A DNA stretch of 64,000 bases from Pseudarthrobacter sp. NBSH8 (GCF_014217545.1 NZ_CP043178.1:1116001-1180000); one strand, 5' to 3'. Shown: positions 43,070-53,646, counted from the first letter of the stretch. Numbers and translations are program-made. The notes: a model not told the origin generated them from the letters alone.

Positions 43070-44038
43070 TCATGCGAACGCCAGCTCCTTCTTGTTGCCG
43101 AAGACGCCCTGGGGCCTGAAGATCATCAGCAGCATCAGTGCGACACCCACAAGGATGTAACGCAGCTGACCGGCCTGGACTGTGTTCAGCCAGGTGACGG
43201 CGCCGGATTCGATCAGGCCGTACAGGATGCCCTGTGTGAGGGACAGCACCACCCAGAAGATCATCGCGCCGATGACGGGTCCCAGCACCGTGCCGAGGCC
43301 GCCGAGCAGCAGGCAGGTGTACAGGAAGAACGTCAGTTCGGTGCCGTAGTTGGCCGGCTGGACTGCGCCGCGGGGGAGCGTAAATATCATGCCCGCCAGG
43401 GCGCCGAGCACGCCGCCGATGATGAGGGCCTGCATTTTGTAGGCGTAAACGTTCTTGCCGAGGGACCGGACCGCGTTTTCGTCCTCGCGGATGCCTTTGA
43501 GTACGCGGCCCCAGGGGCTCCTCATCAGCAGCCACACCAGGGTGCAGCAGACGATGACCAGGCTCCAGCCGACTATGCGGATGAAGAAGTCGCGGTTGTT
43601 CATGCCCATGTACGAGCCCGCGGGGAACGGGTTCATGTCGTAGAACCCACCTTCGAAGGCGGCCAGGCCGTTGGCCGACCCGGTCACGGCGGTCAGCTGG
43701 TTGGTCGTGACAATGTAGCGGACGATTTCCGCGGCCGCGATCGTAACGATGGCCAGGTAGTCCGCGCGCAGCCGCAGGGTCGGTATGCCCAGGAGCATCG
43801 CGAAGATGGCCGAGCAGATCACGGCGATGATCACGCCCACAAAGAAGGGGACGCCAAAGGTGAGCGTCGAGATGGCGAAGCCGTAGGCGCCCACCGCCAT
43901 AAAGCCGGCCTGGCCAAAATTCAGCAGGCCTGAGTAGCCGAAGTGAACCGCCAGTCCGAGAGCCGCAAGAGCATAGGCCGCGGTGGTCGGGCTGAAGAGT
44001 TCGCCGGCAGCGCTGGAGAGAATGAATCCGAAATCCAT
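43070..44038 (-). CDS. livM: Branched-chain amino acid ABC transporter permease LivM
   Basis: The 322-residue membrane protein has about eight to ten helices with FGYSGLLNFGQAGFMAVGAYGFA and SPWGRVLKGIREDENAVRSLGKNVY, the conserved LivM segments that contact the ATPases. It starts ten bases after the livH stop and ends overlapping the upstream possible start of livG, so livHMG are likely translated together. Confidence 0.95.
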   Translation of the reverse strand: MDFGFILSSAAGELFSPTTAAYALAALGLAVHFGYSGLLNFGQAGFMAVGAYGFAISTLTFGVPFFVGVIIAVICSAIFAMLLGIPTLRLRADYLAIVTIAAAEIVRYIVTTNQLTAVTGSANGLAAFEGGFYDMNPFPAGSYMGMNNRDFFIRIVGWSLVIVCCTLVWLLMRSPWGRVLKGIREDENAVRSLGKNVYAYKMQALIIGGVLGALAGMIFTLPRGAVQPANYGTELTFFLYTCLLLGGLGTVLGPVIGAMIFWVVLSLTQGILYGLIESGAVTWLNTVQAGQLRYILVGVALMLLMIFRPQGVFGNKKELAFA

Positions 44039-44047
44039 GGCTGTCTC

Positions 44048-45388
44048 CTAACCCACGCGCTCGCGACGACCCAGGATGCCCTGTGGCCGGAACAAGAGGA
44101 CAACAATCATGATGAACAGTGCTCCCACATACTTGAGGTCGGCAGCGAGGCCGAAAACGGTGGTCAGCTCCACGAAGATGCCGACGATGATGGACCCGAT
44201 GAGGGCGCCGAAGACGGTGCCGAGGCCGCCCAGGGTCACGCCCGCGAAGATGAGCAGCAGGATCTGCGAACCCATGTCGAAGGTCACGCCTGGCCGGTAG
44301 TAGGCCCATAAGATTCCGCCGAGGGAGGCGAGCATGCCGCCGGTGACCCAGACGATCCGGATGACCGAGTCGACGTCGATGCCGGAGGCGGCCGCCAAGG
44401 CAGGGTTGTCAGCCACCGCGCGGGTGGCCTTGCCTAGCCGGGTTTTCAAAAGCACGATTCCGATCAGAACGATCACTACAGCACTGATGATGAGCGACCA
44501 GAGGTTGTTGGGCGAGATGGATACCGGACCCAGTTGGATTTCTGCGCTCTGGGCAAACGGCAGTTGCTGCGTGGCGCCGCCAAAGAAGAACTGGATGACA
44601 TAGCGCACGGCGAGGGCGAGTCCGATGCTGACGATCATCATGGGCACGAGTCCCGTTCCCCGGCGGCGAAGCGGCTTCCAGAGTCCGGCGTCCTGGACGT
44701 AGCCGAAGAGGCCACCGCCGAGGAGCGAAAGGATCAAGGCAAGCCAGAAGGGGAGACCTATGGCGTTAAAGGCGAAGACCAGCACTGCGCCCAGGGTGAC
44801 CATTTCGCCATGGGCGAAGTTCGTCAGCCCCGTAGTTCCGAAGATTAGGGAAAGTCCCACGGAAGCCAGCGCCAACAGGAGGCCAAAACTCAGCCCAGCC
44901 ACGAGACGGTTGAGAAGATTTTGGCCGAAATCCTGCTGCTGGACCACGATCCCCTTACCGAATGCGAAAATCACGGAGAGGTTCGAGGTCTGGCTGAACG
45001 TGACGCTGCGGGGGTTTTCCTGGCCGTCCGCGAGTTTGATGCCCTCTGGCAGGGTCGATTCGTCCAGTTCGATCTCGTAGGTGCCCTGAACCGGGACCCC
45101 AATGCTCCACGACCCGTTGGCCGATGATTTGGTAGACCCTTCGAAGTCCCCGCTCCTTGCGCTTATGGTCACATCGGCGATCGGGGCGCGCTCGTCATCC
45201 CTTAGGAAGCCGCTGATGTTGTTCTGGAAAGACGTAATCGACGGGGATGGTGTCGGCGACGGCGAGGTGGCCTGTGATGCCGGCGCGACGACGAGCAGTA
45301 TCGCCACGACAGAGGCAAAGATGGCCCCTATCACTTTCAGCGATCCGCCCCGCCGTCTGGTCGGCAAGCCGTTGGGTGTACTTCTCAA
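44048..45388 (-). CDS. livH: LivH permease with extracytoplasmic N-terminal domain
   Basis: The start is TTG 45388, with GGAGG nine bases upstream. Residues 1-42 form a signal peptide (IGAIFASVVAILLVVAPASQA), a serine/proline linker follows, and residues 50-140 form a small beta domain of the carboxypeptidase-regulatory/SdrD-like kind (ISGFLRDDERAPIADVTISA, NGSWSIGVPVQGTYEIEL). From residue 150 on it is a regular LivH permease (LALASVGLSLIFGTTGLTNFAHGE; DNPALAAASGIDVD). Standard LivH proteins have about 300 residues and none of this. First gene of livHMGF; a Crp/GlxR-like site lies about 105 bp upstream. Confidence 0.92.
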   Translation of the reverse strand: MRSTPNGLPTRRRGGSLKVIGAIFASVVAILLVVAPASQATSPSPTPSPSITSFQNNISGFLRDDERAPIADVTISARSGDFEGSTKSSANGSWSIGVPVQGTYEIELDESTLPEGIKLADGQENPRSVTFSQTSNLSVIFAFGKGIVVQQQDFGQNLLNRLVAGLSFGLLLALASVGLSLIFGTTGLTNFAHGEMVTLGAVLVFAFNAIGLPFWLALILSLLGGGLFGYVQDAGLWKPLRRRGTGLVPMMIVSIGLALAVRYVIQFFFGGATQQLPFAQSAEIQLGPVSISPNNLWSLIISAVVIVLIGIVLLKTRLGKATRAVADNPALAAASGIDVDSVIRIVWVTGGMLASLGGILWAYYRPGVTFDMGSQILLLIFAGVTLGGLGTVFGALIGSIIVGIFVELTTVFGLAADLKYVGALFIMIVVLLFRPQGILGRRERVG

Positions 45389-45829
45389 AATGAAAATCCT
45401 CCACTTGGGTGGGGTGGCCAAGGGTGCGCCATTGCAACCACTGCAAACGTCGCGGGACGGATGGTGGTGCATTGTTCAGGTTGGGGGCCCGATTGTGATA
45501 TCCGTCACCGCGTGTGGTTTATGTTACAGCTCGTCACGGGCAAATTTGAGGCTGCAGTGAGACCGTCTGGTAGCGATCGCATAACAACTGCGTCACGGTC
45601 ATGGCGCTTCGGCAAAGTGTTCGCAAAGAAACTTCTGTTGTTTCGCGGTATTCCTCATGGAACACCCTGGTCCACGCGCGGCGCTGGGGAGCGGGCGTCC
45701 GTCCACCCGGATGCATCACGGTTGGGTTTCGGCGCCATGAGCGGGGAACTTATTGGGGCGCGGGCGCGTAGATATTGGTAGCGTGGTTCGTAAGTCACGA
45801 CTCAAACCTTTACTTGGAGGACACCAGCA
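45389..45829. promoter_or_regulatory. Divergent control region between livH and the Bax-inhibitor gene
   Basis: This 441-bp stretch shows no convincing gene on either strand; short open frames in it have no coding character and no Shine-Dalgarno sequences. It holds the Crp/GlxR-like site at 45494-45509, the livH Shine-Dalgarno sequence near its left end and a TTGGAGG Shine-Dalgarno sequence at its right end. The right half probably holds the promoter of the Bax-inhibitor gene (a TAGATAT sequence near 45770), but no clear -35/-10 pair is seen. Confidence 0.45.
45494..45509 (-). promoter_or_regulatory. Crp/GlxR-like site upstream of livHMGF
   Basis: TGTGATATCCGTCACC matches TGTGA-N6-TCACA with one mismatch. 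The same type of site precedes the binding-protein gene (39632-39647), linking the two halves of the transporter. Confidence 0.55.
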
Positions 45830-46714
45830 ATGGCACTTGGCGGAAACCCGATCTTCAACGGAAAAAATTTCCGTGGAGCAACGCAGGCACCGCGTGTCCC
45901 GCAGGCACCCTACGGACAGGCACAGTACGGCCAGCGGGCTCCCGGCCAGGTCATGGATCCCCAGAATGGCTGGGGCCAGCAGCAGAACATGTCCGATGAG
46001 CAGCTGCGCCAGATGTACAACCAGCCGGCTGCAGGTCCCGCGGACACCGGCCGGATGACGTACGACGATGTAATCGTCAAGACAGCGGCTTGCCTCGGAG
46101 TCCTGTTGGCAGGTGCCGCAGTGACGATGTTCGTCAGCCTGGGGCTGGCCAGCATGCTGATGATCGTCGGTGCACTGGGCGGCTTTGTCCTGGCACTGGT
46201 CAACACATTCAAGAAGCAGCCATCACCAGCCCTGATCCTGGCCTATGCCGGACTCGAAGGCCTGTTCCTCGGTGGGCTCACCCGTGTACTCGACCTGATG
46301 TACCCGGGTGTCGGGCTGCAGGCCGTCATCGGCACGCTGTCCGTGTTCACCGTGACGCTGCTCCTGTTCAAGAGCGGCAAGGTGCGCGCCTCGCCCAAGG
46401 CCATGAAGTTCTTCATGATCGCCATGGTGGGTTACGGACTGTTCTCCGTGGTCAACCTCGTGATGATGATGACGGGTATGACGACGGAACCCTTCGGCCT
46501 GCGCAGTGGCATCATTGGTGTTGTCATCGGCATCCTGGCCATCGGTCTGGCCGCGTTCTCCCTGGTGATGGACTTCACCAGCATCGAAGCCGGCGTGCAG
46601 AGCGGCGCCCCGCAGCGCTTCTCGTGGACCGCCGCCTTCGGGCTGACGGTCACGCTGGTCTGGCTCTACGTGGAGATCATCCGTGTCCTGGCCATCCTCC
46701 GGGGCGACGACTAG
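45830..46714 (+). CDS. Bax inhibitor-1/YccA family membrane protein
   Basis: The 294-residue protein has a glutamine/proline-rich cytoplasmic N-terminus of about 75 residues and then seven hydrophobic helices, with YAGLEGLFLGGLTRVLD in the position of the family signature and a conserved acidic end segment (FTSIEAGVQSGAP). Bacterial relatives include YccA, an FtsH modulator, and BsYetJ, a pH-gated calcium leak channel. Role here unknown. A strong GGAGG precedes the ATG and a terminator follows. Confidence 0.9.
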   Translation: MALGGNPIFNGKNFRGATQAPRVPQAPYGQAQYGQRAPGQVMDPQNGWGQQQNMSDEQLRQMYNQPAAGPADTGRMTYDDVIVKTAACLGVLLAGAAVTMFVSLGLASMLMIVGALGGFVLALVNTFKKQPSPALILAYAGLEGLFLGGLTRVLDLMYPGVGLQAVIGTLSVFTVTLLLFKSGKVRASPKAMKFFMIAMVGYGLFSVVNLVMMMTGMTTEPFGLRSGIIGVVIGILAIGLAAFSLVMDFTSIEAGVQSGAPQRFSWTAAFGLTVTLVWLYVEIIRVLAILRGDD

Positions 46715-46756
46715 CACCAACGCGGCGTCCGCCGTCGTAATTCTGTCCAACAACAA

Positions 46757-46801
46757 GGGGCCCCACCGATGCATTTCGCATCAGGTGGGGCCCTCTTTTT
46801 T
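46757..46801 (+). terminator. Terminator of the Bax-inhibitor gene
   Basis: GGGCCCCACC pairs with GGTGGGGCCC, extended inward by GATGC/GCATC, and is followed by TCTTTTTT. galK converges on it from the other side and may use it too. Confidence 0.9.
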
Positions 46802-46814
46802 GCGGGTATCCGCG

Positions 46815-48040
<1,226 letters not shown>

Positions 48041-48044
<4 letters not shown>

Positions 48045-49213
48045 GCGTGTGCTCCTTCAGGCAGTGCCCCCAGGGGGGCGGGGGCGGTCGTGGCAGGGAA
48101 CGGGTTGGACTCGGGGACCACCACGGCACGGAGCCGCTCCGCGACGCTTTCCGGGGTGGTGTCGTTGATGAAGGCGCCCATGGCGGCCTCGGAGCCAGCC
48201 AGGAACTTGAGCTTGTCCGCTGCCCGGCGGGGCGACGTCAGCTGGAGGTGCAGGTAGCTGGCGGGGCGCAGGAGGTCGTCGAGGGGGGCCTGGTGCCAGG
48301 CTGATATGTAGGGTGTCGGCGTCGGATACAGCGCATCGAGCCGTTTAAGCAGGTCAAGGTAGACATGCGCCAGTTCGTCCCTTTCCTCCCCGCTCAGGGC
48401 GGCCAGGTCGGGCACCTGCCGGTGCGGCACCAGGTGGATCTCCAACGGCCAGCGGGCAGCGAACGGTACGTAGGCGCTGAAGTTCTCGCCCTCCATCACC
48501 ATTCGGCTCCCGTCCTCCCGTTCTGCCCGCAGCAGCGAGCCCGTGAGCGTCTGCCGCCCGTCCGACCCATCATAGAACTTGCGTGCTGCCGCTCCGATGA
48601 CCCCTGCGCGGGGGGTGACGTAAGGATACGCATAGATCTGCCCGTGCGGGTGGTGAAGCGTGACGCCGATGTCGGCCCCCCGGTTTTCAAACGGGAACAC
48701 CTGCTTGATCCCTGGCAGTTTGCTGAGGGCTTCGGTGCGGTGCGCCAATGCCTCTACGACAGTCCGGGCGCGCGCCTCACTCAGGCCGCTGAAGGATCCC
48801 GTGTGCTCTGGCGTGAATGCGACTACTTCGCAGCGTCCGTAGGCAGGCCCCGTGGTGCCCCAGGCCGGGGCGGACGGCACAGGTCCCACCGCCGGACCCA
48901 GCGACGGGAAGCGGTTTTCAAACACCACAACGTCGTAGTCGGGGGCGGGGATCTCGGAGGGGTTGTTCGGCGTGGTGGGGCAGATGGGGCACTGGTCGGC
49001 CGGCGGGAGGTGCGTGCGGGACTGCCGGTGGGCTGCGACGGCCACCCACTCGTCGGTGAGGGCATCGAACCGGACCTCGCCGGGCTGGCCGCGCTCCGGC
49101 AGGGGCCGGTGATCGGTGGTGGTGGACGCTGTGCGGGGCTGGGCGGTTGCGCCGTCGTCGAAGTAGATCAGCTCCCGGCCATCGGCGAGCGTGGTGGTGG
49201 TGATACCTGTCAT
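48041..49213 (-). CDS. galT: Galactose-1-phosphate uridylyltransferase
   Basis: Exchanges UMP between UDP-glucose and galactose-1-phosphate. The protein has CPICPTTPN (zinc-ligand type cysteines), VVVFENRFPSLGP and the active-site HPHGQIYAYPYVTP. I placed the start at ATG 49213 (390 residues) with GGA ten bases upstream; the frame is open to 49288 but those residues lie in the AT-rich control region. galK follows with a 4-bp overlap; galE is not in this window. Confidence 0.94.
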
Positions 49214-49259
49214 GGCGGGGGTCCTTTGCGTGCTGGTGCCGGCAGATGGCGGGCGTCCG

Positions 49260-49325
49260 TTGCCTCGATCATCCCACATTTCGCTCAAAAAAGAATAGTT
49301 TCACACAAAAGATAACATTTGCGGT
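49260..49325. promoter_or_regulatory. AT-rich divergent promoter region of gal genes
   Basis: Between galT and galM lies an AT-rich island unlike the surroundings, with AAAAAAGAATAG, TTTCACACAAAAG and an imperfect inverted repeat CAAAAGATAACATTTG (49305-49320). Such sequences are usual for operators of sugar regulators, but no regulator gene is nearby to match. Confidence 0.4.
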
Positions 49326-49351
49326 AATGGCAGGCCGGCCGTGCCCCCTGT

Positions 49352-49357
49352 TACGGT
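49352..49357 (+). promoter_or_regulatory. -10 element of galM
   Basis: TACGGT ends seven bases before ATG 49365; no Shine-Dalgarno sequence is present, suggesting a leaderless mRNA. Confidence 0.4.
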
Positions 49358-49364
49358 GGTGCTC

Positions 49365-50324
49365 ATGACTTCGAGTGCAACCCCGGACGCGGGCATTCCC
49401 GCCGGATTCCAGACCTACGCCACCGGTCGGCAGTACGAACTCCGGAGGGGTGACGCGTTGGCCGTAGTGACTGAGCTGGCGGCCGGCCTGCGGCTGTACA
49501 GCCGCGCAGGTGTCCTGCTCACCGAGACGTATGGGGACGCAGAGATTTCTCCCGGTGCCGCCGGGATCACTCTTGCGCCCTGGGCAAACAGGGTGGAGGA
49601 CGGGGTCTGGTACCTCGACGGAAAGAAGCAGCAGCTGGACATCACGGAGGTTTCGCGGAACAACGCCAGCCATGGACTGCTCCGCAACTCCGCCTACAGT
49701 CTGGTTGATGAATCGCAATATTCAGTGACCCTCGAGGCGACGGTCTTCCCGCAGCATGGCTACCCGTTCCTGGTGCGGCACCGGGTCCAGTACTTCCTGA
49801 CTGAGGATCTTGGTCTGGAAGTCCGCCAGACGCTGGTCAACGATTCCAACGCCCCGGCGCCGTTCGTCCTGGGCGCGCACCCATACCTGCGGCTGGGCGA
49901 TGCGGACGTGGACCACCTGACCCTGACCGTTGCCGCCGATACCCGCCTGGTGGCGGACGAACGCTTGATCCCGCGCAGCTCCGAACCCGTTAGCGGGGAC
50001 AGTGACTTCCGCAACGGTCAACGGCTGGGGGGCCTCGAGGTCGACGTCGCCTTGACGGACATAACGTTCGACGGCGGGGCGGCCCGCCATGTGCTCAGCG
50101 CACCTGACGGCCGCAGCGTGACCTTGTGGCAGGACGAATCCTGCGGCTACGTCCACGTTTTCGTGACAACTGAACTGCCCGGCAGGCCCAAGGCGGTGGC
50201 CATCGAACCTATGACCGGTCCGGCCAATGCCTTCAACTCCGGTGACGGGCTGCGCTGGCTCCCGGCCGGAGAAACGTTCACGATGGCCTGGGGGATCGAG
50301 GCTGCCCTGGGCGGGGCCGGGTAG
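49365..50324 (+). CDS. galM: Aldose 1-epimerase family protein
   Basis: Interconverts alpha and beta anomers of galactose or glucose. The 319-residue protein has GAAGITLAPWANRVEDGVW, NNASHGLLRN with the histidine used in catalysis, VLGAHPYLRLGD with the second histidine, and the C-terminal AIEPMTGPANAFNSG with the catalytic glutamate. It is divergent from galT-galK and separated by about 150 bp of control region, so it may be co-regulated with them. Confidence 0.92.
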   Translation: MTSSATPDAGIPAGFQTYATGRQYELRRGDALAVVTELAAGLRLYSRAGVLLTETYGDAEISPGAAGITLAPWANRVEDGVWYLDGKKQQLDITEVSRNNASHGLLRNSAYSLVDESQYSVTLEATVFPQHGYPFLVRHRVQYFLTEDLGLEVRQTLVNDSNAPAPFVLGAHPYLRLGDADVDHLTLTVAADTRLVADERLIPRSSEPVSGDSDFRNGQRLGGLEVDVALTDITFDGGAARHVLSAPDGRSVTLWQDESCGYVHVFVTTELPGRPKAVAIEPMTGPANAFNSGDGLRWLPAGETFTMAWGIEAALGGAG

Positions 50325-50364
50325 CCGTTTCGCATAAGGGCCGGTGCTGAGGAAGTATTAGGCT

Positions 50365-51678
50365 ATGACGCCAGACAAGGACGCCGCCCCATCCGATTCA
50401 ACGCCCACAGGCACGCTGCCTAACCCGGCCCGGCCGGTGGAAACTGCCCTCCCGGGCAGCGTGCGGGCGGACCGGGATCTGGAGCAGGACATTCCGTACG
50501 GCATCCGGATCGCAGCGTCGTGGGCATGGCGGCTCGTCCTCATCCTGCTGATGGCCGGCGCCCTGATCTGGCTGCTCAGCCGGATCAGCTTCCTGATTAT
50601 CCCCGTTATGGTGGCCGCACTGCTGGCCGGACTGCTGAGCCCCGTGGTGCGCTGGCTACGGAGCAGGCGGCTGCCAAACGGCGCCGCGGTGGCCATCACG
50701 GTGGTGGGGTTCATTGGCGTGATCGTTGGTGCCCTTTCCCTGGTGGGACGCCAGTTGGCTTCGGGTTTTGGCGAATTGTGGTCCCAGTCGCTGGCGGGCG
50801 TGACTCAGATCCAGGACTGGCTGGCCGCCGGACCCCTGCACCTCACCGCTGACCAGATCGACCAGTACCTCAAGGAAGCAACCACCGCACTCCAGGACAA
50901 CAGCAGCAGCATCCTCAGCGGTGCGTTGTCCTTTGGCAGCACCGCCGGCCACTTCGCCGCGGGAATGGTGCTGGCCCTGTTCATCCTGATCTTCTTCCTG
51001 CTCGAAGGCGACAGGATCTGGGCGTTCCTGGTCCGCCTCCTCCCGAAGAAGGCGCGTGCAGCAACCTTCGGTGCCGGGCGCAAGGGCTGGGCCTCCATGG
51101 TCAGCTACGCACGGATCCAGATGTTTGTTGCGTTTGTTGACGCTGTAGGCATCGGCGCCGGCGCGGCCATCATCGGGGTGCCGCTGGCCCTGCCGTTGAG
51201 TGTGCTCGTGTTCATCGGCTCCTTTATCCCGGTGGTCGGCGCTCTGGTGACCGGGGCCATCGCCGTCCTCCTGGCCCTGGTGGCCAACGGTCCGGTCAAT
51301 GCCCTGATCATGCTGGCTATCGTGCTGCTGGTCCAGCAGCTGGAGAGCCACATCCTGCAACCACTCGTGATGGGCAAGGCCGTGTCCCTGCATCCGGTGG
51401 CGGTGATCCTCTCCGTGGCGGCGGGTTCGTACCTTGCGGGTATCCCCGGCGCGCTGTTCTCGGTGCCCATCCTCGCCGTAGCAAACTCCGCGATTCGCTA
51501 CATCGCCGCCAGAACGTGGGAACATGAACAGGTGCTGGCAATCCCCGGTGGGACAGTGACGCCAGGCCTGGACCATGATGACTCCATCAGGGATGTCCGG
51601 TTGCCGGGCGGCAGGCCCAAGCGCGGCAAGGACGCCGCAGCCAGCACAGAAGCAGCCAATCCGGACGCCGAGGCCTGA
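50365..51678 (+). CDS. AI-2E family transporter (PerM/TqsA-like)
   Basis: The 437-residue membrane protein has about eight hydrophobic helices, a 50-residue polar N-terminus and a basic 60-residue tail. LVFIGSFIPVVGALVTGAIAVLLAL and QQLESHILQPLVMGKAVSLHPVAVI are the diagnostic segments of the AI-2E/UPF0118 family. The family exports small molecules (autoinducer-2 in E. coli) or acts as a sodium/proton antiporter; the substrate here is unknown. ilvA follows after 47 bp. Confidence 0.9.
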   Translation: MTPDKDAAPSDSTPTGTLPNPARPVETALPGSVRADRDLEQDIPYGIRIAASWAWRLVLILLMAGALIWLLSRISFLIIPVMVAALLAGLLSPVVRWLRSRRLPNGAAVAITVVGFIGVIVGALSLVGRQLASGFGELWSQSLAGVTQIQDWLAAGPLHLTADQIDQYLKEATTALQDNSSSILSGALSFGSTAGHFAAGMVLALFILIFFLLEGDRIWAFLVRLLPKKARAATFGAGRKGWASMVSYARIQMFVAFVDAVGIGAGAAIIGVPLALPLSVLVFIGSFIPVVGALVTGAIAVLLALVANGPVNALIMLAIVLLVQQLESHILQPLVMGKAVSLHPVAVILSVAAGSYLAGIPGALFSVPILAVANSAIRYIAARTWEHEQVLAIPGGTVTPGLDHDDSIRDVRLPGGRPKRGKDAAASTEAANPDAEA

Positions 51679-51725
51679 GATGACCCAAGGCGCCGGAGCC
51701 GTATCCACCCAAGGAGAATAAGTCC

Positions 51726-52964
51726 GTGAACACCCTTGAAACCCTTCCCGTCACGCTGGACGATGTCCTGGAGGCGCAGAAGCTGCTCGAGGGGATCATT
51801 ATGCGGACCCCGGTGGAATCGTCACGGGCCCTGGGCGGGATGGTGGGCGGCGACGTCTTCTTCAAGTGCGAAAACCTGCAGCGGGCGGGATCATTCAAGG
51901 TCCGCGGTGCGTATGTCCGCATGGCCAAGCTCTCGGCCGAGGAGAAAAAGCGGGGGGTGGTGGCCGCATCAGCCGGAAACCACGCCCAGGGCGTGGCCGT
52001 AGCAGCCAAAAGCCTGGGCATCAAAGCCCGCATCTACATGCCTCTGGGCGTAGCCCTTCCGAAACTGGCGGCCACCCGCAGCCACGGCGCAGAAGTAATC
52101 CTCCACGGCCACAACGTGGATGAGGCCCTCGCCGAGGCGCAGCGCTACGCCGACGAATCCGGCATGGTGTTTGTGCACCCCTTTGACAACGTGGATGTGG
52201 TGTCCGGCCAGGGAACCATAGGCCTGGAGATTCTCGAGCAGATCCCCAACGTGGATACCATCCTGATGGGGGTGGGCGGCGGCGGGCTGCTGGCCGGAGT
52301 CGCTGTAGCCGTCAAGGCCCGGGCCAGGGAACTTGGGCGGGAAATCCGCATCATCGGTGTCCAGGCCGAAAACGCTGCGGCTTATCCGCCGTCACTCGCC
52401 GCCGACGCACTGGTTCCGCTGAAGAAAGTGTCCACCATGGCTGACGGTATCGCCGTGGGTCGGCCCGGACAGCTGCCCTTCAGTATCATCCGTGAGCTCG
52501 TGGATGATGTTGTCACGGTCAGCGAGGATTCCCTGGCGCGCGCCCTGATCTTCCTGCTGGAACGTGCCAAGATGGTGGTGGAACCCGCCGGGGCGGTGGG
52601 AGTTGCCGCCTTGATGGATGGCAAAATCGAAAACCCCGGGACTACCGCCGTGATCCTGTCCGGGGGCAACATCGATCCGATGCTGATGCTTAAAGTCATC
52701 CAGCGGGGCCTGTCCGCCGCCGGGCGCTACATGACAGTTCGGATGATGCTGGATGACCGGCCGGGCTCGCTGGCCACCATCGCCCGCATCATCGCCGAAA
52801 ACGATGCGAACGTCACGGGCCTGGACCACACCCGCGTTGGCGGCTCCATCAGCATGGGCGACGTTTCCATCACCGTGAACCTCGAAACCAAGGGCCACGA
52901 ACATTGTGAGCAGGTCCTCGGCGCCCTCCGTGCCGAGGGCTTCCAGCCCATTGTGGTGCATTAG
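51726..52964 (+). CDS. ilvA: Threonine ammonia-lyase
   Basis: Dehydrates and deaminates threonine to 2-oxobutanoate. The 412-residue PLP enzyme has FFKCENLQRAGSFKVRGA with the Schiff-base lysine near residue 59, SAGNHAQGVA, GVGGGGLLAG for the phosphate, and a single C-terminal ACT domain (MMLDDRPGSLATIARIIAE). One ACT-type regulatory domain and the length fit the TdcB-like/short biosynthetic type. The GTG start has AAGGAG 12 bases upstream. The rhomboid gene follows after 8 bp. Confidence 0.94.
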   Translation: MNTLETLPVTLDDVLEAQKLLEGIIMRTPVESSRALGGMVGGDVFFKCENLQRAGSFKVRGAYVRMAKLSAEEKKRGVVAASAGNHAQGVAVAAKSLGIKARIYMPLGVALPKLAATRSHGAEVILHGHNVDEALAEAQRYADESGMVFVHPFDNVDVVSGQGTIGLEILEQIPNVDTILMGVGGGGLLAGVAVAVKARARELGREIRIIGVQAENAAAYPPSLAADALVPLKKVSTMADGIAVGRPGQLPFSIIRELVDDVVTVSEDSLARALIFLLERAKMVVEPAGAVGVAALMDGKIENPGTTAVILSGGNIDPMLMLKVIQRGLSAAGRYMTVRMMLDDRPGSLATIARIIAENDANVTGLDHTRVGGSISMGDVSITVNLETKGHEHCEQVLGALRAEGFQPIVVH

Positions 52965-52972
52965 GAGCAGCC

Positions 52973-53590
52973 ATGCTTGACGCGATGGGGGACGGAAAGC
53001 CGCGGAGCCGGGAAACCACAGCCTCGCGGGCTAAAGTGGGGCTGTTGGTGGCCGGCGGCTTTGTGGCCCTGCTCTTTGTCATCGAACTGTTCAACATGCT
53101 GACCCTGCACGCCCTGAACCGGACCTTCGGGCTCCGGCCGCGGTCCGCTGACGGGTTGCTGGACATCCTGACGTTCCCGCTGCTGCACGCCAATCTGAAC
53201 CATCTGCTCTCCAATGCCCTGCCCCTGATCGTCTTCGGCTTCCTGGTGTTCCTGTCAGGCGTGCGGGTGTTCCTGACGGCCCTGGGATTCAGCTGGCTGG
53301 GCTCCGGGCTGACGGTGTGGCTGATTGGCGACGGCGGCATCACAGTTGGCGCCTCCGGCCTGGTTTTCGGGTTGTTCGCCTTCCTCCTGGTGCGGGGTTT
53401 CTTCAACCACAGCTGGCGGCAGATCCTGCTCGCCGTGGTGCTGTTTATGGTCTACGGCGGCATCCTGCTCGGTGTGTTGCCGATCATGGGCAGCTACATC
53501 TCCTGGCAGGCGCACCTCGGCGGGGCGGCAGGCGGAGTTGTCGCTGCCCTGTTGCTGCGCCCCAAGCACGCAAAAACGCCGGCCTCCTGA
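52973..53590 (+). CDS. Rhomboid-family intramembrane serine protease
   Basis: The 205-residue protein has six hydrophobic helices. FPLLHANLNHLLSNALPL is the conserved loop-helix region, TVGASGLVFGLFAF contains the catalytic serine in GASG, and SWQAHLGGAAGGVVAALL contains the catalytic histidine. It cleaves membrane proteins within the bilayer; targets unknown. It shares a probable transcript with ilvA without any obvious link in function. Confidence 0.92.
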   Translation: MLDAMGDGKPRSRETTASRAKVGLLVAGGFVALLFVIELFNMLTLHALNRTFGLRPRSADGLLDILTFPLLHANLNHLLSNALPLIVFGFLVFLSGVRVFLTALGFSWLGSGLTVWLIGDGGITVGASGLVFGLFAFLLVRGFFNHSWRQILLAVVLFMVYGGILLGVLPIMGSYISWQAHLGGAAGGVVAALLLRPKHAKTPAS

Positions 53591-53646
53591 CGGGGACCGA
53601 CGTTTGGCCAGGCCGGTAAGGCCTGAAGCGCGTTCAGTGTGACGCG

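Noticed and set aside
43074..44309. Upstream extension of livG antisense-in-phase through livM
   Set aside because: The frame stays open through livM by chance; LivG homology starts only after 43025, where a GGAGG Shine-Dalgarno sequence is found.
45461..45781. Small open frames in the livH/Bax-inhibitor spacer
   Set aside because: No Shine-Dalgarno sequence, no coding bias and no recognisable motifs; the region has operator and promoter character.
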